Positions 54,233 to 63,466 of a stretch of 64,000 nucleotides of DNA are shown in pieces. The DNA is from Candidatus Obscuribacterales bacterium. Lineage in GTDB: Bacteria > Cyanobacteriota > Vampirovibrionia > Obscuribacterales > Obscuribacteraceae. The first letter of the stretch is position 1, and every line of letters begins with the position of its first letter. Made by a program: the position numbers and the translations under genes. Location of the stretch: the NCBI GenBank assembly GCA_019746975.1, contig JAIERK010000143.1:1-64000 (forward strand). Direction: 5' to 3'. Under the pieces are notes generated by a model. That model had not been told where the DNA came from and searched no databases. It saw only the letters and a program-made list of their open reading frames with translations.

Positions 54233-55726
54233 CTAAGCGCTCCTTGTCTTGGTTACCGCAGGCAGAGTGAACAGGAAAATTGAGCCTTCCCCAGGCTCGG
54301 ATTGTACTGAAATCGTTCCGCCATGGGAGTTGACGATTCGCTTGCAAATGGCCAGACCCATTCCAGTACCAGAGTACTCTGTTTTTCCATGAAGTCTGGC
54401 AAACATGTCGAATATCTTGTCCGTGTACCTGGGTTCGATGCCGATTCCGTTGTCACGTAGAGAGAAAAGCCAGTAGTCCCCGCTGATATCAGCTCGAATA
54501 TAGATGTGGGGAGGCTTATCTTTGCTCCGATATTTTAGCGCGTTACTGATCAAATTCTGAAATAGTTGAACAAGGTGGCTTCGTTCGACAGATACTTCCG
54601 GTAGATTGTCAATGTCAAAAACAGCCTCGGTTTCTCTGATAGTGACACTCAAGTTTCTTAATACGTCATCGATTACATCATTGCATTTTGTGACAGGGTC
54701 TGTTGCGTCGTCTCTGCGGATGCTCGAATGCGTCAAGACAGCTTGGATAAGTTTTTGCATGCGCTCGGTGCCATCTAAGATGAAACCGATGAACTCTTCA
54801 GAATCGGTATCCAATTTCCCTCGCGTATTTTCGTGAAGTAAATTGGCAAAACCCTGCACCGCTCGTAGTGGCTCCTGCAAATCGTGCGAAGCTATTTTAG
54901 CGAATTGCTTGAGCTCTTCATTGCTCTGAGTCAGTCGTTCTGTTCGCTCTGCGACCAGGCGCTCGAGCTCATCATTCAAACGCTTGCTTTCTGTGATGTC
55001 CCGAACGAACGCGCAATAGAGATAATCGAGATCTTCCTTGATTTTGAAAATTACGAATTCAATGGGAAACTGGTCGCCGTCTCGATTGATCGCCTGGAGC
55101 TCATAGGTAGCGCGAAGTACTCCGCTATCGCCTTTCTCGAACCGCTTTTCGACAAGTCTTGCGTATTGCCTTCGAAGGTGCTTGGGCACAATTGACGAGA
55201 GCGGTCGGCCCAGGGCCTCTTGTTTTGTCCAACCGAAAGTTCTCTCTGCTTGCACATTCCAGTCTGTAATCTGCCAGGACCTATCCACGGAGATAAATGC
55301 ATCGTAGGAGTTTTCGAGAATGATTCGAAGGCGTTTTTCACTTTTCTGCAAGGCTTTGGCGACTTTCGTCTCTTCGATGGCGAACTCGAGACGTCTCTGG
55401 ATTGCATCGCAACTTACAGCTTGCTTTACCACGTGCCCCTGCGCTCCTGCCTGTACGCAGGCCAGTGCCAGGTCCTCTTCATTGAGATCCGTAGAGACAA
55501 TTATAGGAATGTCCAGAGCCAGCTCTCTGATTCGATAGAATGTGGCGATACCTTCACTATCCGACAGTGAAAGATCCAGAAGAATGGCGTCGAACGAGTT
55601 TAGCGCAAGCCGCCTGAAGGCTTGCTGGAGTGTGTTCGCTGAAGTAATCTCGATACCGCGCTGCTCCAGGCCGACACTGAGCTCTTTGAGAAGCTTACGA
55701 CTTTTTTCGACTACCAACACATGCAT
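54233..55726 (-). CDS. Hybrid receiver-PAS histidine kinase
   Basis: A 497-residue soluble kinase. Receiver at residues 1-120 (phosphoacceptor Asp in AILLDLSLSDSEG), PAS domain ~140-260 (ILENSYDAFISVDRSWQI, then FVRDITESKRL), a short coiled coil, then a phytochrome-type HisKA (KIASHDLQEPLRAVQGFANL) and HATPase with NLISNALKYRS, DNGIGIEPRY and GTGMGLAICKRIV. Cytoplasmic, no membrane segment. It is directly followed by the receiver-LRV protein, surely its partner. The PAS ligand cannot be read. Confidence 0.92.
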   Translation of the reverse strand: MHVLVVEKSRKLLKELSVGLEQRGIEITSANTLQQAFRRLALNSFDAILLDLSLSDSEGIATFYRIRELALDIPIIVSTDLNEEDLALACVQAGAQGHVVKQAVSCDAIQRRLEFAIEETKVAKALQKSEKRLRIILENSYDAFISVDRSWQITDWNVQAERTFGWTKQEALGRPLSSIVPKHLRRQYARLVEKRFEKGDSGVLRATYELQAINRDGDQFPIEFVIFKIKEDLDYLYCAFVRDITESKRLNDELERLVAERTERLTQSNEELKQFAKIASHDLQEPLRAVQGFANLLHENTRGKLDTDSEEFIGFILDGTERMQKLIQAVLTHSSIRRDDATDPVTKCNDVIDDVLRNLSVTIRETEAVFDIDNLPEVSVERSHLVQLFQNLISNALKYRSKDKPPHIYIRADISGDYWLFSLRDNGIGIEPRYTDKIFDMFARLHGKTEYSGTGMGLAICKRIVNSHGGTISVQSEPGEGSIFLFTLPAVTKTRSA

Positions 55727-55912
55727 TCAATTTGCCTTTGCCATTGGCTTCACGGCGTAGTGCCGAGAATGTCTGTCGTCGATTCCCGCAGGATCCGACT
55801 TCGCCACCAATATATACCCAATTGCAAAATTAACGAAGAGGCGCGACCAGATTCTCGCTGGCTCCGAGCTTGGGTGTGCACAACTATTCTCGGATGGGCG
55901 ACGAAACCGATA

Positions 55913-56800
55913 TCAGGCGACTAGCTGTTTTTTTGTGATCATCGTACCTGATGTACCAGGCTTCAAGATTGAGTCGAGAAAGTGACCGTCTGTATCGGCG
56001 CTGCCTATGACGACAGTACCAATGCCTTTTCTTATTCCCGACGCGCAGTTACGTACCTTTGGTATCATGCCGCCACGAATTATGCCGCTGTCTATCAGTA
56101 ATCCAATCTCGTCCACCGACACGGTTGGTATTACATAGTTGGAATCCATAAGGATCCCTGGTACATCGGTAATATAGATCAATCTTTCCGCCTTACATGC
56201 CACCGCCAGCGCCATCGCTACATTATCTGCATTTACGTTTAACAGCTGTCCTTCAGCGTCGTGTGCAAGAGATGCAAAAACCGGGACAACCGTCTTTGGG
56301 TTGGCAAGAAGCGATGTGTCGACGCCGCTAATCTCTCCGACATAACCGATGTCTAGCCTGGCTCCAGAGCTGCATTGCACCAACTTCTTGCAAGCGGAAA
56401 GATGTAACTCGGATTGTGAGTTGTACCCCTTGGCCGGTACTCCGAAATCGAGAAGTTTCGATACTATTTTGATGTTGATCTCGTCAAGAACGTTTTGAAC
56501 AACTGCCAATGTGTGACCGTCCGTAACACGAAGACCGTCAATGAAGTGAGCTTCGCCGCCGCTGTTCTCCAGTGCCTTCGAGATTGATGGTCCGCCTCCG
56601 TGGACGAGCACCACATTAATACCAGAGTGGTGCAACAGCGCTACATCCTTTACGAACCCATTGAGAGCCTCATCTGTTGTGATTGAGCTGCCGCCAATTT
56701 TTACGACAATGGTTTCGCCCTTAATGCTTTTCAGTTTTGCTGCCACTTTTCCTGATACAGCAACGGTCTTTTTCATTTGATTGGCTTGATTAATACACAT
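55913..56800 (-). CDS. argB: Acetylglutamate kinase
   Basis: Second step of arginine synthesis: phosphorylates N-acetylglutamate. Amino-acid-kinase fold: VVKIGGSSITTD, VLVHGGGPSISKAL, VNADNVAMALAVACKAERLI and the C-terminal VVIGSADTDGHF-like end. 295 residues. ATG at 56800 after GGGGAT; MKKTV at 56776 is an alternative. Last gene of the arg cluster; such enzymes in the arginine-sensitive group have an N-terminal helix, and a ~25-residue N-terminal extension is present here. Confidence 0.95.
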   Translation of the reverse strand: MCINQANQMKKTVAVSGKVAAKLKSIKGETIVVKIGGSSITTDEALNGFVKDVALLHHSGINVVLVHGGGPSISKALENSGGEAHFIDGLRVTDGHTLAVVQNVLDEINIKIVSKLLDFGVPAKGYNSQSELHLSACKKLVQCSSGARLDIGYVGEISGVDTSLLANPKTVVPVFASLAHDAEGQLLNVNADNVAMALAVACKAERLIYITDVPGILMDSNYVIPTVSVDEIGLLIDSGIIRGGMIPKVRNCASGIRKGIGTVVIGSADTDGHFLDSILKPGTSGTMITKKQLVA

Positions 56801-56857
56801 TCTCTTATCCCCTGCAAAGAAACCGGTTTATTCAACTTCTGTCTCGCAACCAGCGCA

Positions 56858-58081
56858 TTATGGTCGATAGGCACCATTGATTCGGACATAGTCATAGCTG
56901 AGGTCGCATCCCCAGGCTCGAGCTGCTGAGGCTCCCGCCATTAGATCGATGTTGATGCGGATGTCTTTTTCACTGAGGACCTTTCGTGCCGCGTGCGAAT
57001 CAACCGATAATGGCGTTCCGCATTCCATCAATGCCAAGACACCCGCTTCGCTCTCGAATCCTATGGATAGACGGGCTGGATCAAAAAGCACTCCACCCTT
57101 TCCTAAGGCAGCCATGACCCTTCCCCAGTTGGCATCTTGTCCGAACAATGCAGTCTTTACAAGGCTGGATGATACAACGGACTTAGCTAGTTTTTGAGCG
57201 TCTTCAGCGCACTCTCCACCCACTATAGATACCTCTACGAACTTGGTGGCGCCTTCTCCATCCCGTGCCACAGCTTTCGCAAGGTTCTCGTTGATAGAAT
57301 GAAGGGCCTGCACGAAGAGTTGGTAACTTTCGTCGTCTCTATCTACGATGGACGTGTTGCCCGCTAATCCGTTGCACATAGCAATTGCCATGTCGTTGGT
57401 GCTCGTGTCGCCGTCGACGGAGATCATATTGTATGTGGTGGCAACACTTTCTTTGAGCGCAGCTAGAAGAAGCTCCTTCGATATGTTGATGTCGCTTGTA
57501 ATGAAGGCTAGCATTGTAGCCATGTTCGGATGCACCATACCAGATCCCTTTGCCATTCCGCCTATGGTTACGACCTTGCCGTTCAGCTCTAACTGAATGG
57601 CGGTTTCCTTTGTGAACTGGTCGGTTGTGCGAATTGCTTCGGCGGCACTTGTACCGGCGCTCAGCGAGCTATTCAACATTGAAGCGACAACTGGCAATCC
57701 CGCGACTATCTTGTCTATGGGAATAGGAACGCCGATGAATCCTGTAGAGGCGATTGCCACTTCTTCTGGTGCGATTCCAATCGCTTTCGCTGCAGACTCT
57801 GCCATCTGTACACAGTGTTGGTATCCTTGAGGTCCAGTGCATGAATTGGCGTGACCACTATTGACTACGACGGCACGTATCGGTGAATCGTTAGATGTAA
57901 CTTTCTGGGTCCAAATTACTGGTGCACCCTTTACGACGTTGGTCGTGAATACACCAGCTACGGTTGCATCGACATCGCTCAAAAGGATGGCTAGATCTTT
58001 GCGCTTTCGCTTGAGCCCAACGTGTGCTCCTGCAGCTTTAAAGCCTTTCGGCGCGGTTACACCACCAGATACGATTTTCAT
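56858..58081 (-). CDS. argJ: Bifunctional ornithine acetyltransferase / N-acetylglutamate synthase
   Basis: Recycles the acetyl group from N-acetylornithine to glutamate (steps 1 and 5). N-terminal PKGFKAAGAHVGLKRKRKDL, the autocleavage and nucleophile site in KGSGMVHPNMATMLAF (Thr of ATM), and the C-terminal half with FGQDANWGRVMAA and DLSYDYVRINGAY. 407 residues, full length. ATG at 58081 after AAGGGGG. Its presence means the acetyl cycle is used, so a separate ArgE is not needed. Confidence 0.96.
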   Translation of the reverse strand: MKIVSGGVTAPKGFKAAGAHVGLKRKRKDLAILLSDVDATVAGVFTTNVVKGAPVIWTQKVTSNDSPIRAVVVNSGHANSCTGPQGYQHCVQMAESAAKAIGIAPEEVAIASTGFIGVPIPIDKIVAGLPVVASMLNSSLSAGTSAAEAIRTTDQFTKETAIQLELNGKVVTIGGMAKGSGMVHPNMATMLAFITSDINISKELLLAALKESVATTYNMISVDGDTSTNDMAIAMCNGLAGNTSIVDRDDESYQLFVQALHSINENLAKAVARDGEGATKFVEVSIVGGECAEDAQKLAKSVVSSSLVKTALFGQDANWGRVMAALGKGGVLFDPARLSIGFESEAGVLALMECGTPLSVDSHAARKVLSEKDIRINIDLMAGASAARAWGCDLSYDYVRINGAYRP

Positions 58082-58112
58082 CTTGACCTACCCCCTTTGA
58101 TCGTCGGATTCG

Positions 58113-59192
58113 CTACAAGAATGTAGGAATTTGCGTCAGACCAGTTGTTTCATCGATGCCCATAATGATGTTCATGTTTTGTACAGCTTGGCCGGCAGCT
58201 CCCTTTCCTAGATTGTCGATGGCGCTGACGACCACTATTCGACCGGCCCGATCGTCGACTGCGAAGCCGATGTCACAGAAGTTCGAGCCTTTTACCCATC
58301 GCGTTTCTGGATAGATAGACCCAGGCATTATGCGAATGAAGGGCTCGGCTAGATAGAATTGTTCAAAAATCGTTCTCACCTCCTCCACTGAAATTTTGTG
58401 GTTCAGATTGGCGTAAGCCGTAAGTAATATGCCTCTGTTCGCCGGTACGAGATGTGCTGCGAAAGTTGTGACGACGTCGCCTTTGGAAAATTGACCAAGC
58501 GTTGCCTCAATCTCAGGCGTATGCCGATGAGTTGGAAGCTGGTAGGCCGTCATCGATTCATTGCACTCGTTGTACTGCGTCTTCAGTGATAGAGATCGTC
58601 CTGCTCCAGAGACGCCGGACTTCCCATCGATGATGATTGAGCCAGGAGCGATCACGCCTGCTTTGACCAGAGGCGCAAGACTCAGATTAGCTGCGGTGGC
58701 ATAGCAACCGGGATTGGCGACCAGGCTGCTACGACTAATTTCCGTTCTATTGAATTCGCAAAGCCCATAGACCGCCGACTCTTGAATCTCGTTGTTCCGT
58801 AGCCCGGACTTGGATTTGACTCTAAAGTCTCCGCTCAGGTCGATTACCTTCGCTTTGGATAGAGCAGATGCCGTCACTAGATTGGTCGCGATGCCGTGGG
58901 GCAGCGAAAGAAATACGATGTCGCTCACGGCAGTCAAGTAATCGAGATCTACCGGGCAGAGCACGGTGTCGACGAAGCCGCGAAACCCAGGGAAACTGCT
59001 TGCAAAATCATTACCGCTACCTGAGTTGGATGCCAATGCAACCAGCTCAACGTGTGGGTGTTGTGCGAGCAACCTTATGAGCTCTTGCCCTGTATAGCCT
59101 GAGGCTCCTGCAACACCAATCTTGGTTTTAAGCTTTTTGATGTTGTCTTTAGCCTCAACACTGTTGTCGAGTGCACATTTTAGACTCACCAT
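58113..59192 (-). CDS. argC: N-acetyl-gamma-glutamyl-phosphate reductase
   Basis: Third step of arginine synthesis, NADPH-dependent. Rossmann motif VAGASGYTGQELIRLL, catalytic Cys in VANPGCYATAANLSLAPL, and the HRHTPEIE region. The open frame runs upstream to 59441 into the neighbouring gene, but the ATG at 59192 follows GGGAGG and gives 359 residues, slightly long with an N-terminal tail of ~25. Between argF and argJ in the cluster. Confidence 0.95.
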   Translation of the reverse strand: MVSLKCALDNSVEAKDNIKKLKTKIGVAGASGYTGQELIRLLAQHPHVELVALASNSGSGNDFASSFPGFRGFVDTVLCPVDLDYLTAVSDIVFLSLPHGIATNLVTASALSKAKVIDLSGDFRVKSKSGLRNNEIQESAVYGLCEFNRTEISRSSLVANPGCYATAANLSLAPLVKAGVIAPGSIIIDGKSGVSGAGRSLSLKTQYNECNESMTAYQLPTHRHTPEIEATLGQFSKGDVVTTFAAHLVPANRGILLTAYANLNHKISVEEVRTIFEQFYLAEPFIRIMPGSIYPETRWVKGSNFCDIGFAVDDRAGRIVVVSAIDNLGKGAAGQAVQNMNIIMGIDETTGLTQIPTFL

Positions 59193-59286
59193 CGGAGCCT
59201 CCCTTTCGTTAGAACTTAGTCGAAGTGTGTTTCTTTTGAAAATATTGTGGTCGATGAGTCCTGGCTGAAAACCAACTGAATCTGGA

Positions 59287-60318
59287 TCAGAGCACCAGTG
59301 CCAGTATCGCTTTTTGAGCATGCAATCGGTTTTCCGCCTGGTCATAGACAACTGAATGTGGACCATCGATGACGGCGCCTTCCACCTCTTCTCCTCGATG
59401 TGCCGGTAGGCAGTGCATAAAAATGCAGTCTTGCTTTGCATGGTCTAGAGTCTTCGAGTTGACCTGGTAGTCTTTGAAGGCAAGGACCTTCTCGTGCTCG
59501 TCACTCTCCTGTCCCATGGAGACCCAAACGTCTGTGTAGACCACATCCGCGTTTAAAGCTGCTTCGTCGGGATCGTTGGTTATCGTCAACTTCGCACCAC
59601 TCATTTGAGCTGCATCAAGCGCCTTTTGCCAGATTGTTGGACACGGCTCAAACCCTTTTGGGCAGCCGATTGCAAAGTCTACTCCAACCTTGGCGGCCAG
59701 GAGAAGAAGTGAGTTGGCTACATTATTTCCATCGCCGATAAAAGCAAGTTGCAGTCCTTTGAGTTTGCCTTTGTGTTCGAGAATGGTCTGGAAATCTGCT
59801 AGCGCCTGGCATGGATGTTCGAGATCGCTTAGCCCATTGATGACTGGAATCTTCGCGTTAGCGGCCAGCACTTCCAACGTTTCATGTGCGAACGTCCGCG
59901 CCATTATTCCATCTACCCAGCGATCTAGATTTTTCGAGACATCACTAACCGGTTCGCGCACGCCCAGCTGACCTTCCATGTAGATTGCGTGTCCACCGAG
60001 CTGCGTCATGCCGGCCTCGAAAGTCACTCTTGTGCGAAGCGATGGTTTTTCGAAAAGCATCACCAAAGTCTGCCCTTTACCAAAGAGGGTCTGAGTCTCG
60101 TCAAATTTATTGTTCTTCAAATGCTGTGCGGTCTCAATGATGAGGAGAATCTCCTCAGGGGACAAATCGGCGATGCCGAGTATGTCTTTGCCTCTCAACA
60201 GGTTTTCTTTCAAAACATATTGCAGTGGCGATGATCCTGTCGGTTGTGTCATGCGCTGCGAAGACGCATTCGAATATTTTTCCTTGATGTGTTTTAAAAC
60301 TGGCAGTACGCTCAACAT
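59287..60318 (-). CDS. argF: Ornithine carbamoyltransferase
   Basis: Makes citrulline from ornithine and carbamoyl phosphate. Carbamoyl-phosphate site in FEKPSLRTRVTFEAGM, HPCQALADFQT and the ornithine-binding FMHCLPAHRGEEV, all expected. 343 residues, with an N-terminal extension of ~35 compared with the commonest length. ATG at 60318 after GAGGAG. 93 bases separate it from argH; a small hairpin (AATAGC/GCTATT at 60365-60379) lies in the gap. Confidence 0.95.
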   Translation of the reverse strand: MLSVLPVLKHIKEKYSNASSQRMTQPTGSSPLQYVLKENLLRGKDILGIADLSPEEILLIIETAQHLKNNKFDETQTLFGKGQTLVMLFEKPSLRTRVTFEAGMTQLGGHAIYMEGQLGVREPVSDVSKNLDRWVDGIMARTFAHETLEVLAANAKIPVINGLSDLEHPCQALADFQTILEHKGKLKGLQLAFIGDGNNVANSLLLLAAKVGVDFAIGCPKGFEPCPTIWQKALDAAQMSGAKLTITNDPDEAALNADVVYTDVWVSMGQESDEHEKVLAFKDYQVNSKTLDHAKQDCIFMHCLPAHRGEEVEGAVIDGPHSVVYDQAENRLHAQKAILALVL

Positions 60319-60411
60319 AATATTTTCTCCTCAGCCGGCCGCGCGGCTTCAAACTAGCGGAAGCAATAGCTTCGCTATTTCAGTTACTTTTTAGACACTA
60401 TATTGTCGTGT

Positions 60412-61749
60412 TTAATTCGGCTTTCGCGAGCCGGTCCCTCCTGGGGAGTTCTTTCGCGCCACCGAGGCTGCAGGGTTATACAAGTCGTAGATATCATCGC
60501 GAAACAATGGTGATATTTGCCTGTAGTGAGTTAGTGGCAAATGTTTCAAACTCTGAGACTTCTCCCGTGCCGAACTGACCAGTTCGGCAATCGTTTCATG
60601 CGCCTTCCGAAAAGGCACTCCTTTCAACACCAGATACTCGAGGAGATCAGTTGCGAACAGCTCGGGAGCGCTTGCGGCCTCGAGTGTCGCATCTCCGTTG
60701 ATTGTCATCTCGGAGAATGCCAAAACCATAACTTTCAGTGATTCAATGATGACATTGGCGGCATTGATAGCAGGTTTCTTTGTCTCCTGAAGATCTCTGT
60801 TGTATCCGATCGGTTGCGCTTTGAGCACCATCAGTATGTTGAAGAGGTCTCCGCAGACAGCACCGGACTTTGCACGAACTATCTCGATCGGATCTGGATT
60901 TTTCTTCTGAGGCATCAGACTGGATGTTGTCGTCACTGCATCCGAGAATGTAACGAAGCCAAACTCCTTTGTTGTCCAGATGATCAGGTTTTCCGCGATT
61001 TGGGAAAGGTGAATTGCAATCATTGAACAGACGAAAACAAATTCGCACGCAAAGTCTCTATCGCTTACTGCGTCTATTGAATTGTTGAATGCTTTCGAAA
61101 ACCCTAGCGCTTTGGCCGAGAGCTCAGGTTCTATCGGCAATGACGAACCCGCTAGAGCACCTGCGCCCAGCGGACTGCAGTCGGTGTGCTCGGCACAGTC
61201 CTTTAGACGCTCCAGGTCGCGCTTCAACATTTCAACAAAGGACAGGAATGAATGTGAGACCGAAACGGGCTGAGCGTGCTGAAGATGAGTGTACCCTGGC
61301 ATGATGGTATCACTATATTGGGCTGCTTTTGCAGTGATGGTTTCGATCAACTCCTGTAGCAATGAAGAGATGCCACTGATTTGTTGAAGGACGTAGAGTC
61401 TGATGTCTAGCGCTACCTGATCGTTTCTGCTGCGAGCTGTATGTAACAGCTTGGCGTCAGAACCAATCAATTGTTCAAGCTTGACTTCGATATTCATGTG
61501 GACATCTTCGAAGTCTTCGGAGAGATTGAAGGTGCCATCGGAGTATTGTTCCTTAATGATGGCCAGACCCTCTTTGATCTTTGTCGCCTGCGCGGCTTTA
61601 ATCAAACCGACCGCCTCTAGCATGGAGACGTGGGCAAGACTGCCGTCGAGATCGGCGTTGATGATATATTTGTCTTCATCAATCGAGGAAACGAATGATG
61701 TCACCACCGGATCAAGCGGTTGGCTGAAGGCTGTTCTTAAGACTTTCAT
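60412..61749 (-). CDS. argH: Argininosuccinate lyase
   Basis: Last step of arginine synthesis, cleaving argininosuccinate to arginine and fumarate. Fumarase-superfamily signature SSLMPQKKNPDPIE, with HTARSRNDQVALD and YTHLQHAQPVSVSH. 445 residues. The ATG at 61749 lies inside the end of argG (38-base overlap) after GGAG, so translation is coupled. The C-terminus has a short tail (GGTGSRKPN). Confidence 0.95.
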   Translation of the reverse strand: MKVLRTAFSQPLDPVVTSFVSSIDEDKYIINADLDGSLAHVSMLEAVGLIKAAQATKIKEGLAIIKEQYSDGTFNLSEDFEDVHMNIEVKLEQLIGSDAKLLHTARSRNDQVALDIRLYVLQQISGISSLLQELIETITAKAAQYSDTIMPGYTHLQHAQPVSVSHSFLSFVEMLKRDLERLKDCAEHTDCSPLGAGALAGSSLPIEPELSAKALGFSKAFNNSIDAVSDRDFACEFVFVCSMIAIHLSQIAENLIIWTTKEFGFVTFSDAVTTTSSLMPQKKNPDPIEIVRAKSGAVCGDLFNILMVLKAQPIGYNRDLQETKKPAINAANVIIESLKVMVLAFSEMTINGDATLEAASAPELFATDLLEYLVLKGVPFRKAHETIAELVSSAREKSQSLKHLPLTHYRQISPLFRDDIYDLYNPAASVARKNSPGGTGSRKPN

Positions 61750-62932
61750 TGCACTTACTCCAGGCTGTTAGTCTGAGTCCGTTAACGTTAATGAATCCAC
61801 CCGAGTCATGTTTGTCGAACATGCCCATCTCTTCAAAGCTGGAAAGCTTTGTATCGTAGAGACTGTTGGAGGAGTGCCGAGCCAAAACAATTGAATTGCC
61901 CTTAAAGAGCTTGAGTTTTGCCCAGCCGTTGACGTTCGATTGAGATGCGTCGATCAGTTTCTTAATCAGTGTCATCTCCGGGGCGAACCAAAAACCGTTG
62001 TAGGTAAGCTCGGCAAACTTTAGAGCGAAGCTTTGTTTGAGGTGAGCGACTTCTCTATCGAGAGTCAGCGATTCGAGAGCCATGTGCGCTTGCATGAGTA
62101 GTGTTGCACCTGGTGTCTCATATACTCCTCTGGATTTGATTCCGACAAAACGATTTTCAACGAGGTCGACGCGTCCGATTCCGTGCTTCGCTCCGATTGT
62201 ATTGACTTTGTCGAGCAATGCGGATGGATTGAGCGCTTCGCCATTAACCTTGATCGGTACGCCGGATTCAAACTCGATGGTGATCTCTTCGGATTGATCA
62301 GGTGCCGCTTCCGGGTCGGTAGTCCAGAGATAGATATCGCTGGGTGGCGCGACAGAAGGGTCTTCGAGGATGCCACCTTCATAGCTGATGTGCATGAGAT
62401 TGGCGTCCATCGAATAAGGCTTTTCCTTTGTCACTGGCACCGGAATTCCTTTGCTGTCCGCGTATGCGATCAAGTCGTTGCGTCCAGTGAAGTTCCACTC
62501 ACGCCACGGAGCGACGATTTGCAAATGAGGAGCCAGAGACTTTATGGCAAGCTCGAAACGCACTTGGTCGTTGCCTTTGCCGGTTGCACCATGGGCAATG
62601 GCATCACAGCCTTCTTTCAGGGCTGCAGTGATCATGCCCTGTGCGATGCACGGACGTGCCAACGAGGTTCCCATCAGATAAACCCCTTCATACATGGCGT
62701 TGGCTTTGATGGATTGAAACACATAGTTATTGACGAAGTCTGCTCGGAGATCATCGATAACGCACTTTTCTGCCCCAGTCTTGACTGCCTTCTCGGCGAC
62801 CAGCTTGAGGTCTTCGCCTTGTCCGACATCTGCGCAATATGCGACTACAGGAACATTGTAGGTGTCCTTGAGCCACGCAAGAATGCACGACGTATCCAGC
62901 CCACCACTGTAGGCAAGCAAAATTTTCTTCAT
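61712..62932 (-). CDS. argG: Argininosuccinate synthase
   Basis: Joins citrulline and aspartate with ATP. PP-loop ILLAYSGGLDTSCILAWL, then GATGKGNDQVRFEL and KEKPYSMDANLMHISYEGG. 406 residues, normal length. ATG at 62932 after GAGGG. Follows argR by 36 bases and overlaps argH, so it belongs to the same transcript. Confidence 0.96.
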   Translation of the reverse strand: MKKILLAYSGGLDTSCILAWLKDTYNVPVVAYCADVGQGEDLKLVAEKAVKTGAEKCVIDDLRADFVNNYVFQSIKANAMYEGVYLMGTSLARPCIAQGMITAALKEGCDAIAHGATGKGNDQVRFELAIKSLAPHLQIVAPWREWNFTGRNDLIAYADSKGIPVPVTKEKPYSMDANLMHISYEGGILEDPSVAPPSDIYLWTTDPEAAPDQSEEITIEFESGVPIKVNGEALNPSALLDKVNTIGAKHGIGRVDLVENRFVGIKSRGVYETPGATLLMQAHMALESLTLDREVAHLKQSFALKFAELTYNGFWFAPEMTLIKKLIDASQSNVNGWAKLKLFKGNSIVLARHSSNSLYDTKLSSFEEMGMFDKHDSGGFINVNGLRLTAWSKCNESLKNSLQPTA

Positions 62933-62968
62933 TTCAAAACCCTCTTTGTATATTGCTTCGGTTGTGTC

Positions 62969-63442
62969 TTAACCGAGCAGCGTCTCAAGGTGTTTCACGA
63001 CCTTTTTAGCAGCTGCATCCCGATGCACGATTAGAAGAATGGTGTTATCTCCGGCAACGGTTCCGAGCAGTTGACCCATCTCAAGGCGATCAATAGCCTC
63101 GGCCACATGAGCTGCTGCGCCGCTGTCAGTTATGATTACTACCGTATTCCCTGACCAATCGATTTTTCTTACGAAGCGTTTTACACTTGCAAGCGACGCA
63201 TGCATCGTATGCGTCGTCGTCGTCGTCGGTTGTATATTTTGACGACTTGCATATCGGTAGCCCTCTCCACTTGCAATCTTGACGAGACCTAGCTCTCGGA
63301 TGTCTCTCGAAAGGGTCGCTTGCGTAACGCGGAACCCTTCTTTTTTGAGCACTTTCTCTAAATCTGTTTGCGTACCAATATTTTGGTTGGCGACCAGATC
63401 TAGAATTTTTTTGTGCCGGTCTGTCCTTGTTTGCATAATCAT
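62969..63442 (-). CDS. argR: Arginine repressor
   Basis: Arginine-dependent DNA-binding regulator. N-terminal winged helix with VTQATLSRDIRELGLVK, C-terminal hexamerisation and arginine-binding domain with GTVAGDNTILLI. 157 residues. A Thr run (QPTTTTTHT) sits in the hinge. ATG at 63442 after AAGGA. It is the first gene of the arg cluster and is followed by argG after 36 bases, so it probably represses its own operon. Confidence 0.93.
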   Translation of the reverse strand: MIMQTRTDRHKKILDLVANQNIGTQTDLEKVLKKEGFRVTQATLSRDIRELGLVKIASGEGYRYASRQNIQPTTTTTHTMHASLASVKRFVRKIDWSGNTVVIITDSGAAAHVAEAIDRLEMGQLLGTVAGDNTILLIVHRDAAAKKVVKHLETLLG

Positions 63443-63466
63443 ACATTCCTTCTGAATAATTATGCA
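63432..63466. promoter_or_regulatory. ARG-box-like operator pair at the arg promoter
   Basis: TGAATAATTATGCA at 63453-63466 differs by one base from the ARG-box consensus TGAATWWWWATTCA. A weaker second copy, TGCATAATCATACA (63432-63445), overlaps the argR start codon. ARG boxes commonly come in pairs, and argR is the first gene, so autorepression of the whole cluster is likely. Confidence 0.65.
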
